Source: Strix aluco (Eukaryota > Chordata > Aves > Strigiformes > Strigidae). Taken from it: a stretch of DNA of 64,000 nucleotides. The notes below the pieces were generated by a model. It made no database searches. It was not told the DNA's origin and saw nothing but the letters and a program-made list of their open reading frames with translations. The stretch covers positions 11,161,985 through 11,225,984 of the forward strand of contig NC_133940.1 of the NCBI RefSeq assembly GCF_031877795.1. Reading direction: 5' to 3'. This document shows positions 22,601 to 37,600 of the stretch, one piece after another. Position numbers and translations under genes: made by a program. Position 1 is the first letter of the stretch, and each line of letters opens with the position of its first letter.

Positions 22601-25600
22601 AAAATATCTTGTTATATTGGCATCTACACCTACTCGTATATCACAGATCACCATACGACCCATATTATCATACTGGATGGTCATCCAGTAAGCGATAGAC
22701 TTGAGAATTTCATACTGTACTTCAATCACCTGACCATTGGCACTAAAAATTTTGGTATGTTTCATCACAGTGGTGGTTATAACTTGGTTTAAATCATAAT
22801 TAATTACACTGAATTTTCCAAATTGTTCAGTCCTGCCAGAAACATCGACGTAACGGTACAGATCTATGGGAAGAGGCGTCTCGTTTATCATGGCCTGCAT
22901 GCTCGTGACACGGAAGTTGTTATAGCTGTAGTCAAATCTGGCGTTTACAAGCCCTTCTTCACTAAACCTGAAGATCTGGCGACCAATAAGCGGACCTGTT
23001 CAAAACAAATAGGGGAAAAAGGAAAAGCAAGAAAAACAATGAATTATGTCCACAGTATACTTACCCTACAGATTTAGCACAGACAGGAGATGAACTCTAA
23101 TATAGCCTTAAGCCTTATTGCTACTTGACTGTCTCAGAAAATACCATTAGCTAAGAATATGTTAGATTATTCTCTCACAAACCTTTATTAATGCTTGCCC
23201 TACAAAATATTTATATTTTATTAACACTTGGTTAAATGAATGCTATTTTATTCATAATTATGATTTCTATTTACTTACAAGATAATTCTAAACTAAATTT
23301 ATTTTACATGGTGATTTCCTTCCTCATATAAACAGTCCTTTTGAATTTATGTTATATTATGGTATAAACAGGGAAACTTGAAAATACCAACAATAAACCA
23401 ACTTGATTTAGTATTTAGCAAATATCTACACAGTGGTATAAAAACAATCAAACATTATAAGAGCTATTCCATACCAAGCAATAAAAAGAAAACTGTATTT
23501 CAAATGGGACAGCTATATATGCCTATGGACACAGACATAGAGATATACACACATATTTTTCTATTGAAACATAAAATATAAGAATTTGTAGTCATAAAAA
23601 TAATGGAATTTCATGCCAGGTAAGTGCAGGACCAGGGCCAAAAACTTTAGCAAAGTAGGCACAGTTACACAAACCTGTTTGCCTGTATCTGATGGTACAG
23701 ATGAACCCATCATGCATTAAATGTATTGTTTTAATAACCCCAGAAGATTCCTCGTAGGTGAATGTGACCTGAGTAGTATCATAAAGAATCTCAGAAAGTC
23801 GGGACTGTTTGATGTATTTGTAAAGGACTCTGCGTCCTGTCCCAGGGTATAACGTTTGCAGAAGCCGTCCGTCTCTGGTGACGTCCTGTATGAACGCCGC
23901 ATTGCTGTCCGGAGGGGTGTAGATGTTGCGGTAGTACCCGACGGACAGCATGGTTTGCAGGGCATGGCGCACCATGCTCGGCATGGTGACCGAGAGCAGG
24001 TAGTCAGACTGGTCATACTCAAAGATGTAGCGGCGCTGGCTGTGCAACAGGAGCATCACGGACTGCAAGCAACAGGAATGGCAGTGTAAGTGGCAGATCA
24101 AGCAAATCGTTATTCATCTAGTGAGTGACTCAAGGTTAAGGAAATGCTGAAACAACCATCCACTCTCGTAGTTTGCTCATACTGTCTGTACAATTTCAAG
24201 TGAAGCTTTCAGCTCCAGGACACCAGGCCAGCAAGGTGGTACAAAACAGAAGGAGAATATTAATAAGTCTAGAGGTAAGGACCTCCAAACTGGAAGGCAG
24301 ATGTGGCTCTCAGTAGCATTTCAGCCTCATGCTGACTTGCTATGTTGCTTTGAACTATTTAGGTCATCCTACCAGGAAGCAAAACCAGAGGGAACCTCTT
24401 CCTCACACACAGGCAGAGCATCTGCACCACCAGATGTTTCTAGGGGAGGTGGAAAGGGGAAACTTTCAATGCTGTCTAGAAGGTGTTTAGCTTTTATTGG
24501 CACTCTGCATATCTCTAGCACAGACCTACCCCTTTTTCTGTGTCTTCTATTAAATGCACATTGTCCCGGAGGTCACAGTATCTCCATGCTTACAGATGGA
24601 TGAAAATAGTCTGCAGGTTCTTTGGTGGGACTACTTCTATCTCTGATTTTTAACGTTTACAGAGAATATATTTTCTACAGAGATACTTGATATTTGCCCT
24701 GTGTTGGTTAGTTGTGGCTGGTCAATGCAATCTGGTTCGTTTGTTTAGCAGATGAATGTGCGAGCATGGCAGATGTGCAAATTGAAAGTCTGGGTTCTGT
24801 AAACCTTTTCACAAGTCGTGTGCAAAGTCACAGTGTCACAGAGTACAAGCCCGCTGGTGAACAGTCACTGTTGAAACAAGCATAATGAAAACACAAGAGT
24901 GAAAATGTATGGGGGAACTCTGCAGCCTTCCCACAGCTCCAGTACGGGGCTTGGCTGACCAGAGCACTGCACACCCCTGCCACACTGCCTGAGCTGAGAC
25001 GGAGCACTGACACTGCACAGTTCTTAGCTCACAGCCCAAACCTACCAGGCACATAAGCAAATTTGTCAGGCTTCTGCATGATTGAGACATCATGCAAAAC
25101 AAAGTCTTACGAGGAACAGTGTGACTGCTTTTTTGCAGAGCATTGGTGAAAGAGATCAGAAAAAAAGGATTTTTTCCCTCTAAGCTCAAAAATCTTCTCT
25201 GGGAAGAAAACACAGAGTTCAGCCCTGCAATGTGTTAAGTAACATCGGCCCTCAGACACTTTGCTCTGACAAATAACCCAAGTGCTTATTCAAAGGACCA
25301 AAGATAGGCTAAGCCATCCTCTCTGTAGCCCCGGCCCCCTGCCCTCCCAAGATGTATCTCTTCCTGCCCTTGGTGAAAGACATCTGTCACCTGTGCGCAA
25401 GCCAGCGAGCACCAACATATGCCACTCGCAAGCTACCTGCTGCCAACTGGTGACAACAGACCTTTACACTGAGCTTTTTCTGATCGCTTTATTGCTGGTC
25501 TGCCAAGCATTTCTAACATGCAGAGTGTTTATTTTGTTTTCACCTTCAGTCAAGAGTCCCCAGTCTGCAGTAAACCACTGGCTGAACTCTCTCCTAGCAC

Positions 25601-28600
25601 TGATGTGACGCCTCTCTCTATATACTGCTCCCGGGCCTGTTTTTAAGCTGTCTGCCATTGACAGAGTATGAATAACAAGATCAGAAACATCTCTAATATA
25701 ACTTTAGTGCTCCTGTGTGCCATTTTTACAGCACTTTGTGGCTTTTCCACTTTTGTCCAGGATAGTAAAAGGATAGTCAGTACTAGGGTTGGAGACTTAG
25801 TATCCTCTCTAGCCTATTAGAGGACACCATAAAGAGAAAAAAAAATTAATTCCCAATTCAACCTAATAATATTACAATAGATTTTAACTTTTTGCACAAA
25901 TTGGGTTCTAATTGGTTTAAAGGATTTCGGAGGGTAGCTCATAAAACAGCCAAAAAGCTGTCATTTTATAAAAGCAACCGGAGCCTGCTCAACCACGTAA
26001 TGATTAATGCTGCATGGTACATCGAGACAAACAGCCAGTGGCAATTGGAGCTCTACGGGGAATACACAGAAATGCTGAGCATCACCACTAGATGTCATTT
26101 CTGTCCAACATACACACGCAGCCACTCATCGGTTTTGTCTGGTCGTAAACGGCAGGATTTTGGAAGCAAGCTTGGAATATTCAGGAGATTTTATAACACC
26201 ATTAACTAACTGAGGAAGGTGACCAAAACAAGAGGAACTGAATTTCATCAGTAAAAGTTATTTACAGTGCTACTATCATAGTGCTTTCTAAAACCTAAAT
26301 TATTATAGATGATTTTGGAAGCGGTAGAGATTTTTGAAGATGCACAATTAACTCATCAAGTGCTAAAAAATCAAGAACTAAATAACTATGAATTGGAAGC
26401 AAACTACATAATTGATTTTTTGATAAAAGGAATCACTGAGTCTTACGAGGTTTTAGACAACCTTTAGCAATCATTACACAATTAACACAATGAATTATTG
26501 ACTTTAATGGAGCCACAAAATGATATTTCAATGTCTAATTTTGACAGTGAATTAATCTTTCCTTGGCACAAGGAACAAACAGCGATGGAAGTACATTAAA
26601 TAGCTGGGAGATTATGTCTATAGTATATATGACTTCCAATAATTTTAATGACAAGTTACAGCATAACCCAAGCCTGCTGCTACCCGAAGTAGTAAGCTCT
26701 TGCCATTTGGTTCTACAAGATCAGGATTTGACCACTTGTGCAGAATTTCAGAATAACAGTTCGAAGTTATATTACTTTATTTATAAGCTCATCATAAACT
26801 AAGAACAGACAAAGTGGTTTGGAAAGATAAGAAACACACATCTTTCCAAAATTACAGTCCATTAGGCCCAAAGAAAAAATAAAGAATTCCTCCAAAAGGC
26901 ATATTGCCCAAATATTTGAAAGCTGTACTAAATGCTGGTTTACTTGAAATTTGCATAAGAGCATGCAGACAAAAGAAGCCCTGACAAATTTATCTGAACC
27001 AAACTTCTGAAGCTTCTAGGGTTTGCCAATCTTGTTAACATGTGCAAGAACCATACTGCATGCAGACAAGGAAGGAATCACATTTTTATGCGTTCTCTAG
27101 TCTCAGTCATTTTTTTCTCTGGGTTAGGGCTAAGTTTTTTTAAGGATCAAGCTTAAATACATTCAAAATAAGTACAGCAAAGTTTATCTTAAAAGTACAC
27201 ATTTGGAACTTTTAATACATAAATAACTTCAAAGTCATTGGATTTCCTGCGTGTAATACCCCCTATCAGTTTTACCTCACCTGTCCCTTCCTAGCCTTTC
27301 CCTGTGGTTAACAGGTTCAGAGAAAATGTTCTGCAAACTCAATGTATATTGGATAGTCCAAGATGTTGCTATCTAAAAAAAAAAAGGTTAAAGGGATGCT
27401 GTTTGAATACATTTTCACACAAGTTCTGAAAGCTTTAAAAATACAGATTGGCTTTTTGGTTTTGAGACAAGACCAAATGAGATGCTTCTACAGATGAAGG
27501 AGATGCTGCTCTTTCTTAGTCTGTACACCACTTATTCCCCCATTTTGTGACCATTACCTATAGACATAAATGAAAATTACAATCCTCAGGCAATTTAGAC
27601 ACTGAGTCCTATAAAAGCAGAGCAATAACTCATTTCATATTAATGTTTCCCCCTCAAATGGCCCTCATAAATACTGAAGTAATCCTTCTCCTCAAAGGAT
27701 CAATCCCTTTTTTACAGCACAGCATTGAATAGGTGCAAGTTTGCACTCACTGGCTAATAATTTTGGCTTAAAAGAACTGTGTTTGTGGGAGCAAAAAGAT
27801 CCCTTTCAGTGGCTGTTGTATTTTTGACTGTGTTATACAGAGTAGCAACATGTTTGTCAGCAGTGAGACTGCCTTTGTTCACCTGAACTTGGACTGAGAC
27901 CAAGAACCAATTAAACAAATCTGAGGTGTTAATAACTTTCTTCAGAACTAAACTATGGCAGGTTTAAACTGGTGACATGTAGGTCCAAGCAAGTCCAGAG
28001 ATATTTTTATCTAGTGATGTAATTGTATGTGTTTTCTGTTTAAAAAGTCTTAAATACTCTTGCAAGAGATAGCATTATAACATAGTTCACAATGTAATAT
28101 CTATATCAAAACAAATATTTTTGCCTTGGTACAACAATCCACTTTTAAAATGATTTACCTTTTCTAAATATGTGTAACTCCATATTTTACCATCTGCCCA
28201 TGTTCTGGAAATTATGTTCCCACTTGGATCATACTCCATTTTCTCAGTCCAGGTTCCTCTTTGGATATAGGTGACTAATCCAGAATGTGAATAAGTGATA
28301 TTGACCTCATTGTACTTGCTGATGGGTGACCACAAAATTGGGCGTCCTGTCTGGTCATACATAATCCGAAGAGTGAATTTTCGATGATCATCATAAATCT
28401 TTCCTGTTCTGGTTACATGATCGAAGTCAATGGAGAGCAGGTTTCTGTTGTGGGCCTAAACACAAAGATACAGTAAGGTAAGAAAACAATGCATCTTAAT
28501 TACACACAGCACAAACATTTCTGTGTCAGCTCTAATCAAAATGTGCAGTGGTTTAACATTATGATGGCGAATTTACGTCTTCTTAAGGACAAGAAAATAG

Positions 28601-31600
28601 AAAAATATTCAGATGAGAAATAGGAGGACCAAGAAACAAAATGCTGCTTGCACTCAGTGTTATTCTACTTTGCATTACAGGATGCTTCCTATTTTCATGT
28701 GTTAAACCCTCACCTCCGCTCTTACCTTTTCCTAAGTTTTTCTTCTTTATTCTTAGCTTTCAACTGTCTGTGGATGGACTTTTCAATTCCAGCTGAAGAT
28801 GTGTAGTTAAGCCCACAAATTAACAAAGATATCCTATCTCACATCCTCTCTCTTAAACTCCGTTAATGTTGACAGGTCAGCTACTGCTCTGGGACAGCCC
28901 ACGTCAGGTCACGTACTGATGCCGCAAAGGGAAGAGCTGTGCTTGCAGCTCCTGAAGACCCTGCTCACCAGCGTCCTCATACTTCTTCACAAAACCACCC
29001 TGCTCCCGCAGTTTGTGAAAGCCAGCGGCAGCCGTGCCTGGTGCCAGCCATATTCCTTGTTGCAGCTCTCTCGCCATGCTTGGGACCTGCAACATTTGTT
29101 AAACTCACTGTGTCCGACAGACAAACAGAGCGACTGTGCTATGATCCATTAACGTTTATGGTCCAACAGGAAAATGCAGAGGGGAGGCACAATTCTCAGT
29201 TTGAAATCACATTCAAAGCTGAGCCAGATTCATGAAGACAAAATATATTTATCCAGTGCTTTCATCATCTACCTCCTTACATCATTCAGTCACTGGGCAA
29301 TCACCACTAAACTCCATTTAAATCGGAGATATAATTTAGGGAACCATAAGACATTGTTCATTGACTTGTGTTCTTCAGATCAATGTTCAGTGTGCTCGTA
29401 TTAATCTACTGCATTTTACCTAATCACTTGTCTTACTCTATTCCAATTAATAAAGTCCTTAGAGCAGAGACGATGTCAGTGCAGGTGTTAGCACAGCACA
29501 GTGCTTGCTCCTCCCTGAGACCTGGAGGCGTAGCCGTAAAATAAATGGTTAAGAATACCTGTTTAATAATTCAAGCTGGGATCATATGGTGGCAGTGATT
29601 AGAAAGAATATTTTTTTTCTTACCCCTTTCTGTTTTTAGATACAAAATAATTTGAAAATCTAGAAGAAGCAGGTGTTCTTTCTTGAACTACCATTCCTGG
29701 GGTTTTATATACACACATGTCTAACTTTAATAGTGTTCATTTACAATAGCTGTAAAATACCTATATACCCCTGTAGACTGCTGTAACTATTACAATTTAT
29801 GCTCTAATGATAGTTAAGGAGCCCAAGTAAAACGTGATGCCTAGTTCAACTATATTTGCTTGTATACAAGTCTGATGGATTATGTGTATTATAATATATT
29901 TCTTTACAAACTTCTTGCAATTTCTGCAAACAAACCCTCTTGGTGGTAAAATAAATGAAAAACAAGCAGGGGATATACCCTGGCTCATATTCATTTACTG
30001 TCTATGTACATATTTAATATTCTTATTGCTATTATTATTATTATTGTAGAATGCAGTTAGGAGAAAGGAAAGTCTTGAATACAAATTGCTTGCAATCTAA
30101 GTTTCAGGGATGATACAACAAATAAGAAAAAAGTCCAAACAGAGGCAGAATTAGCAGCGAAATGAATAGCAGAAGTATTTGAAAGCTCTCAGAGTTAAGA
30201 TAAGGTTTGGGTGGATGCCATTACTTCCCTTATATTCCACATTTTATGCCTCATTTGTTTACTTTCTTAGATTTAAGTTAAATTTAACACCCTTCTCAAT
30301 GCAAGGCAGGACGATACATGGGTAGCAGGCCTCATTTCAACGTTGTCACTGAAAAGCTGGTTTCAAATCCCACTGGCTTCTTAAAGATGACTCCTCCAAT
30401 ATACATAGAACGTAGTAAGTAGCCTCCGTGAGAGGCTGGAGCTCGTGTTCTGTTACAAGCCAGGGAAAACTGGTTTCTGAAAGCAATGTCAGGTCAGGAT
30501 TTCAGCTTATGAAAATAGGGAGAAAATTCATCTGACTTCAATAACAATAACGTTAGTAGTGCATAAAAAGATATATTTATTATACAGTTTTAAACATTCG
30601 TTGACTCTACTTCCATTAGTTTTATAGCTAGAAATTTTCCAGTGTAAATAATCACATAAATGTGCACTTCTCCTGACTTTCATTCTCAAACCTAAACTGT
30701 CTGATAATGTGTAAATCAGATGAGATGATTGTATTATTTCTTTGTCTGTGTTTTGATTTGAGTCAATGTAAACTGACACACACTGGCAGAGGATTTGGTC
30801 CTGTCATTAGAACTTGCTTTAAGAATGGTAAATAAAAGGAGATAATTTGCTAAATGCAATAATAAACATAGCTGTCAAAGCCTGTATCTGCAGGACTTTT
30901 GAACTGAGGCCAGTGAGTTACTTCCTTTTTTGTTATTAAAAAAAAAAAAAAAGGCAAAAATAAGTAAGACTGGCCAAGCATTCAATTTTCAATTTTGTAG
31001 ATATTCAGTTATAAAACCTGGACTGCATCCAATGCCAAGTTCTTCTAAGTTATGCAAAAGACAGGAGGGAACCGAGTTGCATTCTAATCAGTATATTACT
31101 ATGCATCATGCTCGTTGGTTTTAACAACAGCCTTTGCTTCATTTTTAGAAGTCAATTACAATAGCAGTTTAATTGATAAAAAAGAAGTCTTGCTAGATTA
31201 AGATTGATGTTAAAATGCCTGATTGTACATAGATTTATTATTAATATAAAAGGCATACATGCCTACAGACTGTTTTATATACTTTCAGGAAGCACCAGGC
31301 AGGGCAGGCGGTTCTGCACTTAAAGGAAACCTGTGATTAATTCCTGTTTCCCACATTGATTTAGATACTGAGACAAAGTTAGATTTCTGTTCTAGCATTC
31401 CAGTTAACTTATTCACTTCTGCTCTATTTCTAGAGCAGGGAATTCGCACCATGCAAAAATCTCACTTTTTAAAACACAATGTATACAGCATTATTCAGAA
31501 CGTGCTAACAGTGGCCTCTTTCCAAAACTGGAAATAACAGTAATAGAGTGACATGCTTTCAAGATGGCTGCTAATTGCTATTAAGAATTAAAAATGTTAA

Positions 31601-34600
31601 GACCAGGTAGAGAAGGAAAAGCTTTCTTCTTCTCAACTAGGTCATCTTTTACCTCATCCCCAGTTACCTGCCTTCTAATTTATACCTCTTAGCACTCAAA
31701 GCTGTTTGTTTCAATGACGGTATCAGAACTGATTGCTAAGTAACATCTTTAAACCTCATTTCTATGCTTTTTTTTCCTTAGAAAACTTTTCCATTGTGCT
31801 GTTTTTTTCTTTAACTGAGGGCTCCTGCAAGTCTGTTCATTTCCACTGAGAACTCGTCCAATCCCCAGAGCTTTTTTTTTTTACATATATTTTCAAAGTT
31901 CAGCATAGTTCTTTCTGCCCTACATTGCAAGCTTTCTAACACACTTCCTATTATGCGAGTCATGGCATATTAAGTGTTTAAAAACTTTCTTTTTAAAATA
32001 TAACTCACTAGAAGTTTTCAGAATGTCTCACCAGAACTTCATCCAGCATAAGGGCTTCTAATGATGCTACATTTTTTTTCTCCAGCAGTACTCAAGGATC
32101 TGTCAACAGTAAGTCTTAAATCCCTTTCATTATTTGGTGTACTGCTTCAAACACGCTTTATGATGGTATTTTTGGTCCTGCTGTCCTGCATATTTCCTTT
32201 AATCACCAAGGAAAGATAGCGGTCTCTGGATAAATTCTGCCGCTCCTTTGCCTTCCTCACCAGCTGAACTGTTCCAGCTTCTTCCACCTCCACTGACTCC
32301 CCACTCCAGCAGCACCCCATGCAAACTTCTCACTGCTAAAGCTGAACTTAGGACCCATATATTTCACCTATCCTCCACAGTCCTTATTATTGGCAGCCTC
32401 AATAGTCCATTTTGTCCCTTTCTCTTGTGTCTGTTTACATGGTGTATCCTATGCGCACAATATTTCTTCTCCTTTCCACTGTCAAATCCTCATTTAATGT
32501 GTTATTCCACCAGGTTCCTTCCAGCCTTGCCCTGACAGCCTTCAGACAGATGGTCCTAGAGCTCAGTACAGTCAAGGGAGGGGAAAACACTGTAATACAG
32601 GCAGCTGACTTCTCCTTCTGAGCAGGCAGGGACAATCCATAAGCCCCCTTGATCTTGGGTAGGTATAAAAAGACACAATTTACAGAAATAACAATGCAAT
32701 GGTCAACTGCTGTGATGCTAGTGCATACTTTTGAAAAGACAGACAATATAAGACAGCAACACATCAAAATCATTCTTATGCTTCACCTTCACCTTCCATT
32801 CTCTCACTGGCTGAAAGTGAAGGAGGAGAAAGAGAAGTACATGAGTGGTTCTATCCACCAGCAGACTGATCCATAGGCAGGTCAATCAGCTGAGCTCTGG
32901 ATAGCTTCAGTGTTGCAGTATTTCAATGAACATTTTATGCCTCCAGCCAGAATCCATTTAATTCTGACCAATTTGTGAATTTCCTCCCTTTTTTGGCAGG
33001 CAATATTAAGGATCATGCAGAAGCAACTAAAAATGAGTTGAAAGAACATGCAATCAATTTTAACAATAGAAAATATAAATTGCATAATAGGAAAACTGTG
33101 CAGGATGAAGTGCTTTTATTAAATATAATTGTCATGAACAACTTGACCCTGGCAATGTAAGCAGAAGAGATGACTGACTACACCCTTTCTGTTTAAGATT
33201 TTATTACCTTAAAGAAAAAAGTGCCATACAGTTATTTAAGCACAAAATCACACAAAAATCAATTGTTTAGGTAACATGATCCATGGACGCCATAGTTTGG
33301 ATCCTGCCATCTTAACATGTTTGCCTCTGTAATAAGTACAGTTGCCTCCCTAGACAGGGCTATGAGGACTCACACCATGCTAGAGAGGAGGCAGTCAGAA
33401 GATGGGCAAGAAAAATGAAAACAAAGGTTTTTCGTACTTGCAAGATCCTAAAAAAGTAACTGTGGCTGTCCAGTCTGAAAGATGTCCTTTCAAACAGGTG
33501 TTTCACATGCACTGGCCAGTCTGGCCAGATTATCCAAGTCTTGTGTTTTTGATTGATCAGAGCAGTTGAAAACCAAACAGATTATACGCTTTAAAAAAAT
33601 ATAGAGTATTTCATAACCAAAAGACAATCCAGAGATTTAATAACCATGTCTGTATTTTCAGAGCTAACAGATGTACCTTCAGGGATAATACCTATCCAGA
33701 AAGGTTGTAGTTAACAATGCAGTATTTTTAAGGCCAAAATTCCCAGTTGTACTACTGGTACAGGCATTTTAAGGGGTATTCATGTGAAAAACAGAACTGA
33801 TTTTGTAAAAAAACCTGTTCTGCAAGGTAGCAGTCTCTTTGAGCCTTAGTGTTACCTAATTAAATGCTGAATGTTGACCATCTGTCATTGTAATCTGTGA
33901 GTTCTCCTCACAGATAAAAATAAACCATGGATGCAATGTTAAAGTAATTCTTTATTAGAGCCACAGTGTAACCCAGCCAGAGGGAGTGAGGGGGTTTGAG
34001 AGCATGTGGTAGAGGGCAGAGTACACAGCCTGTCTGGATACAAAGGGAGGCTCTACATCACCCTGGCTTGCAGGAGATGTGCTGGCCAGGACACCCAAGT
34101 TGTGCCCTGCGAGACCCTCTGCCCAGGCAGAGGCTGGCACCTGCTATTTTCCCCAGAAGAAAGAGGGTTGATAGATCTAAGAGAGGCAGAATGGGGCTCC
34201 AACTCTGCTGCTGTGGCAGAGTAACTACGCATCGTCCTTTGCTCACAGCTTCTTCCAAAGCCACAATTAAATTCTTAGTTGAAAAAGAAGAAGGAGAAAA
34301 AAAGTAATTATGACTTGAGGTCAAGTCTCACAACCAAAATCAAACAGAGATCAAACAACCCTTTGACTGTTGGAGGAGTTTGGTTTTGAAATTCATGGCT
34401 GGGGCCCACCATTGATACAAACTTTCCACTGCTCTTCTTACAAAGTAGAACATTTCAACATGATTTTAGTTCAATGGCTTTCAAAGGCAACACTGCACTT
34501 TACACAAGAGGAAGCCTTACCCTTAGTCTTCTCTCAAACGTGGAGATATTGCCTTTGGTCTGCTCCCTCCTTTGTCTCCATTCAATGAGATTTGAGTTAT

Positions 34601-37600
34601 GCTCTCCAGGAAGGGAGATATTGCACTTCCCTAAAGTGGGGCTGACAACCCCTGCTAGAATATGAGGCTCTGTGTTAAGCGTGATTTCCATTCCACTGGC
34701 AAAGGTGACTCTCAGAGACCCATCTGGGCTGACCCGGTAGATATTCTGGGTGTTATCTGTCGAAAAACAACCACAAACAGGGAACAGAGATCAGATCTCC
34801 AGATTTATAAAGCAAATGTTAGGTGCAACAGGGCTTTGTTTGTCCCTAGGTGACAGACAGCTGAATATACACCGACTGCAGTGTGATTTTTGCAACCCAA
34901 ACCTCCAGGCCTTCCCATGTCTAAAGAGCTTTTTATTACATTTGGCCTGATGATTTCATTGTGAAGGTTTCCTGCAGCAGGAATAAAGAGTTTTTGCTTT
35001 CAGCTTAGAAGTATGAAACTGATAGGCTGGGTTTTGACCACTGAAATTCTGATGATTTTAGCACGTTGGGATCTCTTAAGAGGACAGTGTACTGCTTGAA
35101 CGACTGCAATGAATATCTGAGGTCAGGCATGAAAGCCGTTTTCAAAATGTCTAGGATGATGGCCAGTCTCCCATTCCGTCCCTTTTCCCTGTATCGCTGT
35201 ACTAAAACCTCCTCCTCTTCCCCATTAGCAGCAGGACCCTGGGGTGGAGGCACAGTGACAGTCAGCCACGAGCCTGAAGTCTGGTGCAAGAGACCCACTG
35301 GGAAGTGGTCGTTGGCAGAAAAATGAATGGGTCAGCAATGGTGGCACAGCGAGCAGCTCCAGAAGCTCAGGACTGTGCCGCAGAGGGCTGCTGAGGGCAG
35401 CTGGGATGACCTAGCACAGCCTCCTGCCCCTGCCCAAAACTGCCAGAAGCACGCAGAGGGTCCAGGTCTCCACTGAAAGGACACAAAGACCACCGCACGC
35501 TCCCCTTCCCTCGCCTGGGCACTGTAATTCCTCCACTTCAGGCAGAGCTGTGCCACATCGCCTTGCATTTGCTCAGGCAGGAGGTTACTGGGCTCAGCTG
35601 CCAGGGGGCAACTCGATCATGAGTCTGAATGTTTAGTGCTAAGAGACAAAGCAAAAGTCTCACCCTTAAAATGCAATTGAAGTCATACCAGCTAGGGACT
35701 ATGAAACGCATCCTTTTTTTTAAGCTGGTCCACACAGGAGTAACTGGTCCAGCTCTTTAGATATGAATATGTGGAAAAGAGTTGGGTATGTCAGAAAGTG
35801 AAGATAATAGGCATTACATTAAAAGACACTTGGTGACTCATATATAAGAATACCATGTCTGATTGGTTGTTCACAGGGTACTTCGTGATAGTTTCAGAGA
35901 TATGGAAATATGCAAATTATATGAATTCATAAATATGATAGGTATAATAATAACTACAGCTGTTCATTTCTGGCACTGCCTATAGGGCAGTGTGCTAGTA
36001 CTTTCCTGAGACAGAATTTGGTAACATACCAACTTTTAGGAGTTTCAGATTTAAGGGCAGACATACAATAAGGCAGTCAAATAGATTATGGAGAAAGCAG
36101 ATGGGGTCACTTGGACAAAGCCTATCAGGCAATACAACAATATAGTATATTATTTCCACTTATTCAGTGCTGTCTCTGCAATACAATAGTTGAAGAGAAA
36201 TGAGTGAGTGTCTTGTGAGGTGAGTTCTTCCAATTTTTTTTCTTATAGATCAGAAGTTGAGAGGAAGAAAAATTCTGTGATTTGCTCAGAGTTACAAAGC
36301 TTTTCTATAGCAGACCTGGAAGGAAATCAAGAGAGCTGTTTCCCAGCACTTGCTCTCTCAAAGCCCGAGCAATGCACTGACAACAAAAAAATCAACAAGG
36401 AGAAAAAAACCCAGATCAATTAAACTATATAAAACCAGAACTATGGTGACAAATCTGCAAAATCTGGAGGAGGACACTGGGACACCTCCATTAGGCAGAG
36501 AGTAAATTCTTCTCAAGACATATGACATAGCCTGAAATACTGTGGTATCTACAGGGCTTGAGTCAAAATCTCATCCCCAAGGCAATCATCAGGAGAGGTG
36601 GGTCATCCTTTCCTCCTTCCTACAAGTGCTGTCACCAGGACACAGCACTACCAGAAGGAATTCACAGCACTGGCCAAACATGGCATTTCAGTGCTAAAAC
36701 GTCAGTGGAGCATGTAATTCTGGGCAGTTTTTCTCAGAATAACAAAGCTCAGTGTATTATAGGTCAGTCTAAGTCCTTCAGATACTGAAGTAGAAAGTAG
36801 CATGTAAAGCCTAGAGACATTGGAGATTGCAATAATGAGAATCTATCCATGGGACTCTTTTAGGAGGAAAAGAATTCACTTGTGGTTTGTTTCTAATTGG
36901 TACCCCAGGAGAATTATAAGTAGTATCTAGCTATTTGCACTGAAGTAAGGAAGAAACAATTCTAATGTCTTTTTCTGGCAAACAGTTAAGAATGCAATAA
37001 TGTCTACGGTTTGAAACGTAATGATTAGGGAAGAAGTAACAGAAATGCTTTAATTACCTTGTTTTAAAGTATATACTGTAGAGGTAGCTGAGAAGTTTGT
37101 GGCTGTGATCACATTCTCTCTGTTTGAAGTATCAAGTTCCACTCTTGTTAGTTTCTCGACATCGCTGTGAAAACTGCTGACTTCCCCGGTTGGGAAGGTC
37201 GCGTTGGTCAGATGGCCATCGGAGTCATACCTGCAAGACATGATGTTAAAGAGCCATGAAAATACATCGCTATTGTCTTGTGGATACTCCTAAAAGAAAA
37301 AAAGGGGAAAAAAGTAAGAAGCATTGTCACTGTGCAATAAGTAAAAAGGTAAGAATTGGTCCATTAATTCACTCGAAACGCATTCATTCCCTAATCCAAA
37401 TTCCTGCTTAGACTCTCTTCCAGTGGTACTGGGTAAAATTCAACTGGGAATAGTATGAGATGCTACCTACAGCATTGAGCTTCTGCCAGAGGTTTCAGTG
37501 CTGCGCACAGACGGTCGGGGTTTCACCCGCTGGGATGTGATACAGGAGGGAGGCCACTGGAGGTCACTCGGCAGTCAGGCAACCAACTCACCCCCCAAAA

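Noticed and set aside
22310..22792. 160-codon plus-strand frame
   Set aside because: Shadow of the TENM1 YD-repeat exon on the opposite strand.
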